In this document: positions 43,224 through 55,600 of the stretch, piece by piece
Layout: every line of letters begins with the position of its first letter
Numbering within the stretch: position 1 is the first letter of the stretch
Origin: Trichostrongylus colubriformis
Taxonomy: Eukaryota > Nematoda > Chromadorea > Rhabditida > Trichostrongylidae
DNA length: 64,000 nucleotides
Reading direction: 5' to 3'
Assembly (NCBI GenBank): GCA_963978905.1
Contig: OZ022256.1
Location: 35,946,001-36,010,000, forward strand
Made by a program: the position numbers and the translations under genes
The notes under the pieces: generated by a model
What the model saw: the letters and a program-made list of their open reading frames with translations, nothing else
The model's database searches: none
Told to the model about the DNA's origin: nothing

Positions 43224-44195
43224 GGAGCAGAGTTACAAATATTCAAAGAGGAGCAATTCGGCGTGTATAGAATAGCAAGAGCATTTGTGTGCGTGGTAGC
43301 CGAATGGATAGGTGCTTGGCTCAAGTTCGAGAGTTCGCGGAATCGATTCCTTGCTGAACATGCTTTTTTACATTTTTTCGTAAATACTTTCCGAACATTG
43401 TTATCGATGACTTGCCACTATTAAGTGCTCGATTTTGCTGTGAGGGAGCATTTCTGAAGGAATTATACTTTGGATAATCTATACTTCGGGTAATTTCTCT
43501 CATGTATTCCCAGTTTTGTGCTCCCGGATTTTTGAATTTCCTCTCTCACTCATGGTACGCTGCAGGATACCTTGATGAATATCCTTCAGGAGCTTCACAA
43601 CCTCTGTATCACTGGGGTAGTTGGTTGCCCACCACAGCGTCCTTAGACGCAATTTTTGTCGCACATCATCTTCTTGAAACTCGCCTCGCGCACCTTCTAT
43701 AGAAACCGGTTTTGGATACATGGTGTACCTCTTGGGTCACACGGCTTTGGCAACATCTCAACATCGAATCCATTTTTATCCACCTATTCATGAGCGCCAC
43801 CCCTTAGTCATAGAAATCGGACTACTGCAACTTTTTTCGGCCTGTTTATCGATCGGTTGTCTGTTCGTGACTAAACGAATGATTCTGATTAGGGATGGCG
43901 TAGAAATTGACGATTTATGCAAATAATATTTATAGGTGTTGAGGTCAACGGCCATATTATCATTGTGGTAGCGCTCTAACCCATATTAACTCCTACGTTG
44001 CACATCTGCAGCTATTCTGGAGGTGCAGACGTTGCACTGGGTGTTAGCGTGAAGGTGTTGCATGTTCAGCAAGGAAGCGAATTCGGGACCACTCGAACTT
44101 GAGCCCAAACACCTATCCATCTGGCTATTCTCGCACACAACTGCATTTGCTGTTCCTATACATGCTTAGTTGCTCCTCTTTGAATATTTGTATGC
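43224..44195. mobile_element. Foldback with class-II tRNA-like segments in both arms
   Basis: The left arm (about 43224-43360) and right arm (about 44045-44195) are reverse complements: acaaatattcaaagaggagc pairs with gctcctctttgaatatttg, and gaatggataggtgcttggct with a diverged copy near 44105. Each arm has a tRNA-like segment. The 0.7-kb centre encodes nothing recognised. Confidence 0.65.
43298..43365 (+). other. tRNA-like segment (Ser/Leu-type D arm)
   Basis: ggtagccgaatggataggtg resembles the A box of class II tRNAs (tggccgagtgg), and cggaatcgattccttgc resembles a B box. The counterpart on the minus strand lies at about 44047-44120. No complete cloverleaf can be drawn by eye. Confidence 0.4.
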
Positions 44196-44199
44196 GAAG

Positions 44200-44650
44200 A
44201 TAGGCTGTATGGCGGAAGAGCCGGTGCGGTCACGCGAGACCGGTTAAAGTTGTGGAAAGCTGAATTCATATAAGCAACCTCGAGCCTCCTTGGCGTCCTG
44301 ATCAGCTTGGTCAGTCATCGTATTGTGCGCAGGGACGGGTAAGCTTGTACCAGTGATCCACTCGCATAAATGTGATTTCCTTGAATTTATGGCTGCCTCT
44401 GTTGGAGACAATGCTACATGATTCCGTTAGCCTTAATCTATGCTTAGGAAACTCCTCAGCCGTGCGCGCCAGGTACAACGCGCTAAAAGTGGTGTGATTG
44501 GGCTGATTGTAAGGCAAATGTAAAACGTGCCTGAAATGAAATTATTTCAGATCGAGACCACTACCAACGAAGGCATCAAGATCTGTAATTGCTTGATTCC
44601 ATGTCAACTAGAACGTATAACGTAGAATGATTATATATAGAACATCAGCG
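44200..44650. other. Intergenic stretch, nothing recognised
   Basis: This lies between the tRNA-like foldback and the minus-strand exon. No feature is supported. Confidence 0.35.
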
Positions 44651-44656
44651 CTTGTA

Positions 44657-44977
44657 CTAAAGTTTTGATATCAAGAAGTTGCACCATGCTACATCGTAAA
44701 GGGGAATAAAGGCAAAAAATTTGGCAACGATAGAAGCTTGCTGCTCGCCCATTTCTGATCCTGTGTTCGATAAGTACATATCTGCATGCAATCTTTGAAT
44801 TTTTGTTTCGTTCTCGGAAGGGTGAGCCAACCAATCACCGGATCTTCGTGCTCCGTACCCATTCTCGTCGTGCGTGTTGAAATCTACACCAAAAACTTGT
44901 TTTCGTGATGGACGTTCTGACTTGGACGACGAACGCACCCGATCTTCACCAGATGGAGTCTTCGTTGGAGTTTTATG
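44657..44977 (-). CDS. Terminal exon of an unrecognised gene
   Basis: A minus-strand acceptor with a pyrimidine tract (tttctcag) opens a frame in phase 0 that continues for 106 codons to a TAG. It reads HKTPTKTPSGEDRVRSSSKS, then KQVFGVDFNTHDENGYGARR, SGDWLAHPSENETKIQRLHA and DMYLSNTGSEMGEQQ before a hydrophobic C-terminus. The first part is rich in Ser, Lys and Arg; the whole has protein-like composition, unlike nearby chance frames. No family is recognised. Earlier exons should lie to the right on the minus strand but I could not identify them. A donor may exist before the stop, which would make this an internal exon. Confidence 0.45.
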   Translation of the reverse strand, partial: HKTPTKTPSGEDRVRSSSKSERPSRKQVFGVDFNTHDENGYGARRSGDWLAHPSENETKIQRLHADMYLSNTGSEMGEQQASIVAKFFAFIPLYDVAWCNFLISKL

Positions 44978-45404
44978 CTGAGAAAGAGTTAGTGTAGAGA
45001 AGCCATTTTGAAGTAGTCAAGGAGTGTAAACGAGCCCTCGAAGCATGGCCAAGTGGACTACACGATTCTCAAAAAAAATTCATATGGGCCGAGATAGTCA
45101 AAAATTTTGCCTATTCAAAGCGAAGGAGGTCCAGATTGCAATGTCATCATTTTTATTCCTTTTTGCTGTTTCTTCGTTGTACGATGTTTTACTCTGTTCA
45201 GTGGCTGTATCATTTTGCAGAATAGGAGTAGCGTCATTTGCAAAACAAGTGGAGAGGAAATTTTTCTGTGTTCTTCGGCTACAATTTAATGTTGATGCGA
45301 GAACGCGCGTCCACACTGGCTACATTTTGACCTAGGGAGTATTTTTGAATCACTCTGCCAATAGAGTATTTAGACAATTTATAGGTGGCTGTATGATTAT
45401 GCAG

Positions 45405-46671
45405 AGAACTGTATGTCAAGGAAGCGGTTTCTCTGCTCTACATAGAGCGATATTCGATTTTGAGTAAGTTAGAACGGGATCAATATTAGGCTGGCGAAGG
45501 GGGAGGTTCAGTCAACAAAAATTGACCAAACCGGCAATTAATTGAAACACTATATTTTACTTTAGGAAAACCAATCAATCGTGTGTCTCTCACCTAGCCC
45601 GACCTCTTCTGCAACCTCTCCCGATTGGTTGCTTGAAAATTCATGCCGCTCTCTTTCCACATTTTTCCATTTTTCTGTTCGAATACCACTCGTACCAGAG
45701 GACTTTGTGGGCGGAGGGACCTATGCATCATCTTAATACTAACCTTTTGATGGGAAAGCTGCTACGTATTTAATTTCCAATGTACATTTCGATTGTCGCA
45801 GTTCCATGGGATGGTTACTTCAATTACAGTTAAATGGTAAATGGCGACATGACTTTTCAAGCAACCGATTGGTTGCTTGAAAAGTCATGTCGTTCTCTTC
45901 CCTTATTTTTCCATTTTCTATTTTTTTCTCTTTCCACAGTTTTTCCGTCACAACTCAGCGATTTTTGACCATTTGTTCAAACCAAGGCGAGAATTTTTTC
46001 CAACCAACCAGTTGAAAGTGTGGGGAAACGTCAAGCAAGGTAGGGCGTAGGGAAGAGAAAACATTACTAACCGCATTCCATGACTCTGTTGGAAAAATAA
46101 TTTGTGCAATAATGTCAAGTGGGCCGCTATCACACAGTTTCGAAATTCAATATGAGTTACAGACGAAACAGTAACGAAACATATTTTTGATAGAGCAGAA
46201 AAGTTTTTCCAAATAGTTCATGAATCAGTGCTGAGCAAGGGATTTGAGAGGAAAATTTTCAATTTTAATAAACGTGGGTGCTTTCGGAGACGTGCAAAGA
46301 GGTAAAAACATTGTGGTTCGTCTGAGTTAGGAGGCGAAACGAGCCACTTGTCTCTTGAAATTTTATCTTACATTATGTTAACTCTATTCCTTCTCCTTTT
46401 TCCTTGGCTAATTGTGGGACACGTGATTCCTAAAGTGAAATATAGTGTTTCAATTGATTGCCGGTTTGGTCAGTTTTTGTTGACTGAACCTACCACTTCG
46501 CCAGCCTAACATTGATCCCGTTCTAACATACTCAAAAACTGAATATCGCTCTTTATAGAGCAGAAAGACCTCTTCCTTGATATATGACATGCTGTGAAAA
46601 TTTGTAATTTCATAGGACAAATTTTTGCTTCAAAGAAGCGACGTAGAAATTACTTATGGAATGGCCCAATA
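45405..46671. mobile_element. Long-TIR mariner-like MITE, copy 2, left end truncated
   Basis: The right end acttatggaatggcccaa at 46652-46669 is followed by TA, as in copy 1 (9510-10539). The arms pair from about 45405 inward: agagcgatattcgattttga with its complement near 46540, and ggctggcgaagggggaggtt with a complement near 46490. The corresponding outer left terminus is missing. The inner ccggcaattaattgaaacac block is shared with copy 1. Confidence 0.65.
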
Positions 46672-46674
46672 GAT

Positions 46675-47500
46675 GTGTAAATAAATACTTGGTTTCAAGG
46701 CAAGTCAAACACTACCTGAGCTATCTGAAATCATCTGAAGCTCCACTGGTCTTACTCGTATTCAATTTGCTGGGACACAACGTGAAATTTCTCTCATTTT
46801 TTGAAAATATTTTCCGATGATGACGAGCTAAAGCGAACAACAGTGTAATAATGTGGGACGTTCTGCGAAAGACCAGAAATTTCAGAATCATTTGTAGATT
46901 CATATCTGGGTGACCAGAGTGAACAGGGGCATAGTAAGTATGCAGTCATTCACCACCGGAAGAAACGTAAGGAGATATCAGTGATTTCCTAATGTTACCA
47001 TCTAGATGGCAGCACTCACAAGCATTACGATAGCCAATTTTCAAAAGTTACCAACCATTTTGGAAAGAACCAACCCTATGCTAAAAGAATCCGCACAAAG
47101 ATGTTGTTGAACCAGCAGTGAAGTTTTCGCATTCATATCTCTCAAAGCAGTCCGAATTATGGATTCAGAGCTCGTTTGATAAATCGAAAAATATACAAAA
47201 ATGGATAAAAACTAAAAAAACGTTGATAAAGATGTTGTTTTTGTGTTAGACCGCATTTAATGAGTGGTGGGGCACTTAATCCATCCGCGGTTGACAAAAT
47301 TTTGTAGAACTCGAGGCGTTCTCACTAAAACCATTGCCGCAGAAAGCCTCCTCAGGGCTTTAGTTTTTATGTGAATGAGTCACTTTAGCAATTCCTCGCC
47401 ATTCACATCAACCCTATCACTGTCTTCAAGACATAGGACGGGGTAATTTTTTTGAAAGTGGTAGTAGGGGTGCTCAGGAGTGTAATAGCTGAGAAAGAAC
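46675..47500. other. Non-coding stretch, nothing recognised
   Basis: No exon, repeat pair or RNA gene supported. Confidence 0.35.
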
Positions 47501-47524
47501 CAAATAAAACGGCGAGAAATCCGA

Positions 47525-48050
47525 GAAATAGGAATCCGAAAACCTCCTTCTTTCTCGCGCCCCTCTGCGTCACGAGCCGATGGGATGGATGAGGAACGGG
47601 CGAAGAGCTAAGTCGGCCGACGGCGAACGACGTTCCGCATTCGCGGCAACTCCCCCTGGCGGACGAACGGTTCCACGAATCGCAGTGCTGCGGAATGTGA
47701 TAGGACTCAGAGCCGCGTTTTTTTAATGCGACATACCACGTCTTCTAATGTAGGATAATTGTTTTAGGAGGACACGTATTTCCAGTTCTCACTTTCTCCT
47801 CAGCCCTTGCGGTGCCTGAAAGTTTGAAACAGTGAGAACAGTGGACGAGCTGAGCGTGTATGCGAACTGACGCCGAATGTTGCCTACTCCTCAATCGCAG
47901 GTTTGTAGATCTTGCATCTCGTTTTGTTCTGTTTCAAGATAAGACAAATATCATGTGTAGAACTCGAAAACCTCCCCTCTTTTCCGCGCCCCTCTGCGTC
48001 ACTAGCCGGTGGAGGAAGGAGCGAGAACGAGAGGGGGTGTTTTCGGGTCT
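47525..48050. repeat. Diverged inverted/direct repeat around cgcgcccctctgcgtcac
   Basis: The block gaaaacctccttctttctcg plus cgcccctctgcgtcacgagccg at 47536-47580 recurs at about 47968-48006 (gaaaacctcccctcttttcc, cgcgcccctctgcgtcacta). The right copy also forms a hairpin with gagagggggtgttttcgg (48029-48046). No gene. Confidence 0.5.
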
Positions 48051-48052
48051 CA

Positions 48053-48120
48053 TGATTATTTTATAATACTTATATTATTATATTAATATTATTATATTAT
48101 AATTCTATTATAATACTGAT
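48053..48120. repeat. AT-rich low-complexity tract
   Basis: About 68 bp of irregular ttata/ttatta repeats with almost no G or C. Confidence 0.9.
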
Positions 48121-48124
48121 CTTC

Positions 48125-49000
48125 TTTGGTAGTTTTTCTGAGGATACTGAAATGCAATGGACACGATCTTGCTAGTGGTAGCAGGAAAGATTAGTAAGGC
48201 ACTTATCGTTCCGGTTTGACCCAACCCTTCGTTATGCGTGAAATAATTTTCGTGGCGCTCACCGTCAACGCAGGGACTTCTTTTGGATCCTCGATAGTTT
48301 ACATTGACGTCAAGCCGCCCACACTTTTCTGCTTGTTCCTTAAATTTATTGATATGCTTGTGGTTGTTAATCTCTTTTCTTTGCTTTAAGCTTTGTATCG
48401 TTATCTTATGTACTCAATGATTTTCAATCAGTAAGACCCAGCGAGCAAGAGCATGACGATGTTTCTGACCATTGTTGATAAGATACCATCAGCCTCATCT
48501 TGTGGCTTCTCCGTATAAAAGTTCATTGGCATGTGGACCGCTCGAGTTTCTTCTCGTGTGGCAATGGAGCTTTTTCATATTTTCAATGAATTTGGACTTG
48601 TTTTCTCTCACTTTTTTGAGCGCTCATCTATAATGCTAGATGTGCAAATCTGTCCTCTTGGTTTGCAGCTTAGAAGGGCTAAATTAGGCACCTTCTGTTT
48701 TTTGACCTCTATTTACTTTTTTATTACTTACTCGCAGTAAAGGTTTGATAATCCAAGTTTGAGGATCTTCACGATCTACACAAATCGTCCGCGTGACAAC
48801 GATTTAGCGAGCTCTGGCAGAGAATGTCTTCACACATGCGGGAAATCACAAATGCATAAAGTCCAGCAGCTTTTAGGGTGACAGAATTTTTCAGAGGCCA
48901 CTGTCTCTCATAAAATGGATGTGGGACCCATTCGTTATTCATTCTGTAATATATCATCATAAACGTTACTAAATTGCATTAAACCATTATCGAATTACTT
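48125..49000. other. Non-coding stretch, nothing recognised
   Basis: Short open frames only; no supported feature. Confidence 0.35.
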
Positions 49001-49004
49001 TGGA

Positions 49005-49245
49005 GGTGGTGTAGTAACTCTGGGCGGAGGTGGTAAAGTGACAGGTGACGCGCACTGTCACTCTCATGACACGGAGATCAAATCCCTCATCGACGCCCGC
49101 CCGGGCCAACGAAGCCTACGCGGTAGGTGAATTCGTACCGGACTCGTTTGGAAAGATAAAAGCGCTGACTTCTACATCGGCTGGCCCAAGCAAGTCATTG
49201 TATAAGCCAAATCGCATTCACCTACCACCACGATTCTGAACAACT
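49005..49245 (+). mobile_element. tRNA-derived SINE, copy 2
   Basis: Same block order as 22430-22672: ggaggtggtgtagtaactct, a gatcaaatccctcatcgac B-box-like segment, acatcggctggcccaagcaa, ttgtataagccaaatcgcat and ccacgattctgaa. The two copies differ by substitutions and small indels, as expected for old SINE insertions. Confidence 0.6.
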
Positions 49246-49254
49246 AGAATGCAT

Positions 49255-50130
49255 GGAGTATCCCACAGATGGGATTGATTCAAGCCAAAAACGTTATCCT
49301 TTATCCTCTATTACTAGCTCTGTCCATGTGCCATTCCCACAGAAACGAGTTCAGTGGCTGTCTAATATTTCTCCCAATGGCATTCAGTTGTTTGGTCGCT
49401 ATGGGAACGGAAACCGAGAATGTACCATTAAGGTGAACTGCTGCTGTCGAGTCTGATGCTGGCTAGCTCCTATCTTTTTTCCAATCACTGATTCTGTATA
49501 AAAAATCTCAATAAGAATGGCTGTCGTATTTCATGATACCACTTTGCATGAAGAATAATCCGAAAAACTTCATGAATGGCATGAAGTGCATATCTTGAAG
49601 GAATGGCTCACTACCCCGTAGTCTTTTTACTCTGAGGACCAGTAGAATTGACATAGCAGTCTAGGAAAAACGCACAAAGGATAAAATTCTGGTTCCCTTG
49701 TAAATTTCAAGAACCGATGTGAGTGCTAATATTCTCAATGTCCGTCTTTCTTGATGCCTGGGCATTTCCTCATGTATGTGACTGTGTTTTTCTGTCGTAC
49801 ATGCATATTCGCTATAGTGGCATCCATATTGTGTCTGACGTTTGAACAATTTCCCCATTTCCAAAGGTCTGAAAGCACTTCACAATTTATCTATGTATAT
49901 CTCTGCTTCGAGGTCGGAATTCTAGTACATCCAATCGAGCTTGCTCAACTTCGACAGTACTATACAAGAGAAAATACCCGGTCGTGCATCATACTGCGTG
50001 TAGACAAAATGCATATGTACGATGCGTTACGTTCATCAGTGTTTATATAGTGAGCATGAAAGGAGAAAATTCGGTAGTCAGTGAGATACACTCGCCCCAT
50101 TTGTGCATGGCAGTATCGTCTTAGACTCTT
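49255..50130. other. Non-coding stretch, nothing recognised
   Basis: No supported feature. Confidence 0.35.
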
Positions 50131-50138
50131 TCCACATA

Positions 50139-50634
50139 CAGTAGCGCTCAAAAGTATTCGGCCAAATAGTTGTTCACTTGGGTTTTTCACTTGTAACTTT
50201 TTTGCGACTGGGCCGATCCATGAGAGATTTTAGTATGTTGTACTTGGAGACTTAATATACTATTTTGGCATTCAACGGTGTAACTCACGTGGTTAAATGC
50301 AATTCTTTGTTTTTGGAGTGCCATCCCTATGCCGACCCGCTGTGCCAATGTCATCAAAAGTCGTGGTCTTTCTACAAAATATTAATGTTCTCTGAGGCTT
50401 GCTAGTTTTGTTTTTGTAAAGAAAGCCGTTTTTTGACCAAGCCTTTTTCTTTTTTTCGGTGGTCTTGTAGTAAATTCTTGTAAAAAATCATGAAAAGAGT
50501 CAAGCGGTACTCAAGTAGAAGGAAATGTTGGCAATAGGTTCAGGCACCACATATTAAAATTTTGTCAAATTTGGTCAAGTAGAAAAAAAGTTACGACAAA
50601 AAAGTGTCTGGCCGAATACTTTTGAGCGCTACTG
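50139..50634. mobile_element. Tc1-like MITE, 496 bp, perfect 26-bp termini
   Basis: cagtagcgctcaaaagtatt and the following cggcca match the reverse complement of the right end (tggccgaatacttttgagcg ctactg) without a mismatch over 26 bp. TA lies on both sides (50137-50138, 50635-50636). CAGT termini with TA duplication are typical of Tc1-type elements. There is no open frame of transposase length, so it is non-autonomous. Confidence 0.85.
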
Positions 50635-50879
50635 TATATGGAATCTTTCGAAGAGAAATTCCGATGAGAAATGTATTGGTCGAAATGATCTGCAAAAAGA
50701 GGGTGTAGGGCTGAGTGACAGGTCAGGAGTAGGTCTGTAGGAACACTATATGGACCAGAAGCAGTTTTCTTGTTCCTTTTGATAGCATGAGTTTCTGATG
50801 TCATCGTGGAATCTCTTCTGGAACTTCTTCTGCAGGTATCAATGAGCATCGTGGAACCACTGTGGAAGAACGATAAAGT

Positions 50880-51830
50880 TCAGTATGAAAATCCTGAACG
50901 TGTTTTCTGAGTATCTTCATGGTATCTTGTTTTCGCTTGTCCATGGGAGCTAAAATCATAGCTTTTGGACCATTGATCATACCGTTGCAGTGGTTGATTG
51001 CTATTCCTTCTGCTGCTTCTTTCTTCTAAAGTTTCATTCTTCGGTAAGCTCGTGTTGAATTTTTGACAGCGACTGAACAACCTCCGCTTACAGTGACTCT
51101 TCCAAGGTTTGTTGCGTTAGGATTGTTCTTCACAATCCTGCGCTTTTCCTACTTCTCCGCCACGTGTGCATTGATCCTTTGAATGGCCTTTCCTGCCATG
51201 ACGCGAAACTTCTGCGCATTTCACAAAATCTTCAACTAGCCTTCGGTAGTCCTCTGACAGACGCAGGGAAACGAACCGGTGATGGATCTTCCTGCCGACA
51301 CACAAGACGGTAGTGCGATCTGGTATCGAAGAAGGGAAGAACTGAGACGGCGAACAAACTTCAGCGTCTGGTCGTCAGGAAATGACCAATCTCTTGATGG
51401 ATTCCACCATGAGGGCTTCTCCAAGTCTTACGTCGGCATTGTGATCTCTCGAACATGAAGTTTCCTTGAGAGAGATCCTCAGGACGATCTCCTCCATCAT
51501 TCCTTTTAAAGGAGCCGACCGGTCCCAATCTTCAGACATCGTCGTTGTTTTTGCCAGCGATGGCGTTATAGCTACCAGAGATCGGCCTATGATAACTTCT
51601 GTCGTCAAGGACAGTTTCTTAATAGTTGGTGAAACTTATCGCGTTCCTCGTCTGCGGCTGAAGAAGTTGGGGGATATGCGTTGACTGATTGATTGTGTTG
51701 ACACGACACCCTTTATTCGAAGACGATGGGTGGCGGGAAGTGGACTGATGCATATGAGTGTCTACTAGGTGTTCAACTGTCGTACTGGCAAGGAACATAT
51801 TTAGCCCATTTGTGTGACGCAAGGCTGTCA
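50880..51830 (-). pseudogene. Possible degenerate retroelement gag remnant
   Basis: Several minus-strand frames follow one another with shifts. One contains VKCAEVSRHGRKGHSKDQC, which resembles a CCHC zinc knuckle (GRKGH followed by four residues and Cys) with one expected Cys replaced. Others are Ser/Arg-rich (RSSRRNSNQPLQRYDQWSKS). No LTR, reverse transcriptase or primer site was found nearby. This is a weak call; it may be chance. Confidence 0.25.
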
Positions 51831-51834
51831 CATC

Positions 51835-52670
51835 GGGTCACCATCACTTTCTGACTGTAAGTATCCATAGCTGCTGAAAAATGCTCCCTTTTATTTGGTC
51901 GCTCATGCAGCTTTCGTTCAGGATCCTAGAGTCCTGTGAATTCTATAGTTTCGCTCATGCCTGAGCTTGCGTTGGCGTGTATCATTAGGAGGAATTCTCG
52001 CACGGCATGTAGCGCTGTGAGTGCGACCTGGGATCGTAGTACATAGTGTTGTCATGAAGTGGTTGCCATTTGCTGTGCTTTAGTTTTTGTCATTATGGGG
52101 CGCGCGTTTCTGGCTCATAGGCATCCTCGCGCGCCGTCCGTGCTGACGATGTACATGTGTGGCGCTGCCGATGTACAGTCGGTGTCTTATAACACAAATT
52201 TGTTATTAATTATTGAACCTGTAAAGTGAAGAGCCACTTGGCTGGTCTTGTAGGGATGAAGCAGAATTAGATCCCTGAACGCTGCGGGTTGTAGTTTCTT
52301 CGCCTAGAGTACGTGTATTGCGTTATTAAGAGAGGTTTCGGAAAATTCCTTAGCGCAGTTTAGGAGAGTGTATAGCTTTGAGATTTCGCTAATTTAGGTG
52401 TTGACTGCATTCACAGAAAATTTAAAATGCCTTTCTTATTGGTTATAGTGTGCACGGGGGTCAATTCTAGAAAAGTGAAGCTGCAGTAAAAGCGAAGCTA
52501 AGGTAGAATTTGTTCATTTGAATTTTAACATCTGCTTATTTGAATTTTAACATCACAGTCAAATCATAAGCACATTAGCGACATAACGATAATCTCGCAC
52601 AAGTGGCCGCAATCATTTCTGTGCCACACTGGCCTTGTAGCAGTGAGTGGTAAAAAGGGCGTGAATACCT
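51835..52670. other. Region upstream of the GST gene
   Basis: No repeats or exons were recognised. The ATG of the GST is directly preceded by aatacctag, a plausible trans-splice acceptor for a spliced leader, as common in nematode genes. A duplicated gaattttaacatc (about 52519 and 52542) is the only local repeat noted. Confidence 0.35.
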
Positions 52671-52672
52671 AG

Positions 52673-55600
52673 ATGTCTAACCAGAAGCACACCTATACTC
52701 TTCATTACTTCGATGTTCGCGGACGAGGAGAGCCTATTCGACTGATTTTTGTCTACCATGGCATAGAATACGAAGATCATCGAATACAAATGGATGAATG
52801 GCCTGCACAGAAACCAGGTACGCTATCAGTCTCACATATTTGATGAGCTTCTTATTGTTTGAAATATTATTGCTGCTCCGTGGATATAAAGTCTCACAGT
52901 GGTGCTCATGAATGTACTATGGGGGTGGCACTTAAAAACACATTTGAAATTACAATAGAGAATTATTCCATTACAGGTCTTCAAAACATGTAATATTAAC
53001 GTGTCCGATTGTCGTGAGGATGTTTTTATTTTGAAATGTCGAAAGTAAATGAGCAAACAAAATCTTTCGTGCCATTGATGATCTCACGTGTGTGAAGTTT
53101 CCCCCCCCCCCCTCCCCCGACAGGCTTAGGCTAAATGCTCGGTCCCAGTTCGCACACATTTCTTTGTACCGTCTTTTGGTTTATGCGTGTCTGTTCTAGC
53201 ATTTTATTTTTTAATGTGTTGGAAGGTACACTAACCAGGAAGGGCTTTTTACTTCGCATGGAACTTTGAATAGGGACCCATATCATTCGATAGAGCTTCG
53301 AACGCTGATTACGAATTGGAAAACTAAAAGTGCTACGGGCTGTTCCGAAGCGAGTTAGGAGGGGACAAAGTTTGCTTGTGATATCTCATTGGCGAGGCAC
53401 TTTGCCGTCGGCACGGCTGCTCTTGAACTATCAACGGCAACTGTGGCTTGCTGGTAGTGCTCCGGATCTGCAGCATAAAGGTTTTGTGTTTGCTCCCCGC
53501 CGGTGGAGATTTTTTTGCATTTTGTGTCTCATTGTCTACACGTTTACCTGAATGCCTAATATTATTACATGGTGCGTTCGGAAGCCCATAACGCGCGAGC
53601 CAGTCGTTCTCGTGCAAAACCAGTATGATTTTCGTGTTGAGGTAATCAAGTTACCCTAGGAGACGAGCTTTTAGCCAATTCGAGAATTTGACCAAATTTC
53701 GCAAAAATTCACGATCTATTGGGTGGCAGCACAATGAACAGTGGAGAAGGCGTTGACTCTTGCCGAGCAAATGCTCTTATTTGACGCTTGTTTCGTACGT
53801 TCAGTGCGATGGGCAAGTGTAACAGGTATGTGTAGGTGATTATGTTCAGGTTCCAGGATGTTTTGTAGAAGAAAATTCAAAAAATTACCAGTTTACCCCC
53901 TAGCCACCCCTAATTTTCCTAAGTTGGACCAAAAACTGGATTCGGCTGAAAATTTGCACAGAGGGGTAATTTGACCCCCTGTGCGCGAATATCATAATCT
54001 TTTTACGCAACAACGCCTAATTCGAGTGGTATGGGAGTCTCTTCGACCTGATGTGCTTCCCTTGTGAGTATTGTTAGTAGTTATAAATAAAGTGGCAGAG
54101 TAAATGATGGGTGTGATAGGTACCAGTACAAGGAAACGTTCAGAAGTGAAAGAAAAGCATTTTCTGGCCATGAAACACAAAACGCAGAAAGGCTCAACAG
54201 GCGGGGAGCATACCCAGCACCCCACGCCTGGAGACGAGGATCACTACCTTTGAGCCAACGTGGCTGTTGTGACATACATGATTAGCCGCGTTGACGAGTC
54301 ACCACTAGCAGAGTCCCCCGTCGATGAGTCTTCGCATGCGAACTTTGACCCCTCCTAACTCGCTTCCGAACAGCCCGTAGCACTTTTGGTTTTCACATTT
54401 GTAATGAGCGTTCGAAGCCCTATCGATCTGTAGGGGTCCCTATTCGAAGTTCCATGGGAAGTAAAAAGCCCTTCCTGGTAAGATATCAGTGCAAACCGAG
54501 GAATGTGCTTTTGCCCAAGCTTCAAGGGGGAAGGAGCTTCGGAATTGGTGAATATTTTTTGGTGTAGCAAATATTTTCCTCATCCTTCTTTCGGTTGAGG
54601 ACACTACTCGGTGCTCCCTTAACCTCTCAGGGTGAAAAAAATTTTCACTTCCTAAAAATCGTTCTTGAGTGCCACTCCCATAGTACATGAGCACCCTCAC
54701 AGTCATTCGTCTCGCATTTGTTTTCAGTTATTACCCCACTATATTTCCTCGGTCTTGTTTCTAAACCTAAATGATGCCATCCACAGGATGAAATGCTTTT
54801 CATTTTATCGGCATCAGGAATCAGGCTTGCAAGGCTGTTAAAAACAAGGTGTATGTCACAGCCAAATTGGGACACTGCGGCGCGCGTTTTTGGTCATCGT
54901 ATTCTTCGATGACCTCATTGGTTTTGGTCCGAGCGCTTGTCAAACCTCTGAAAACTGTTGCAAGGCCTAGTAAAAAAAAAGAAATTCTTGAAGTCTTAAT
55001 ACAGACTCGTAGTACAAAGGAAAAACGCAAAGAATATACCTAGATGCTCCACTTGGACATGTGCCATATTTGGTGATGGATAATGGCAAACTGGAACTAG
55101 CTGAAACCCTAGCTATCTGCCGATATCTTGCCAAGTCACTACGTCCCACTGATTGTAAGTAGATGCTTAAACTTTGTGTTTATGTGTTCGTCTTCCACAG
55201 TCCTTAATTTTGTAAACCATGTAAGATGATTGTCCTGATTTTCGAAACTGCACCAACTGCTTGTGGCCAGTGCGAGCCGTGAGTTATTTACGCTCATCGC
55301 GGTTAAGATCACATTTGTTTTTTACGGTCTATGATAGTGATATGTATCCTTGCACGTATAGTCTACTCAGACGCGGATAGCAATAGCGCGTCCATTTGTA
55401 ACAGCAGTCCTAGTATGGGTGCTACTCTGTTGAGGGAAGAAAATTTTCCGTGAGGTCATCTGAAAAGCTATGTGAAAAAAATCCGTTTCATGCGCTTGTG
55501 CTGCTGATTCTTGATAGTTATGAGTGGTGGCCAATCTTCATGCTAAGCAGGAAACGATCTTTCTTACGAAAATCACTTCAATGGGTACAGTCATGGAATG

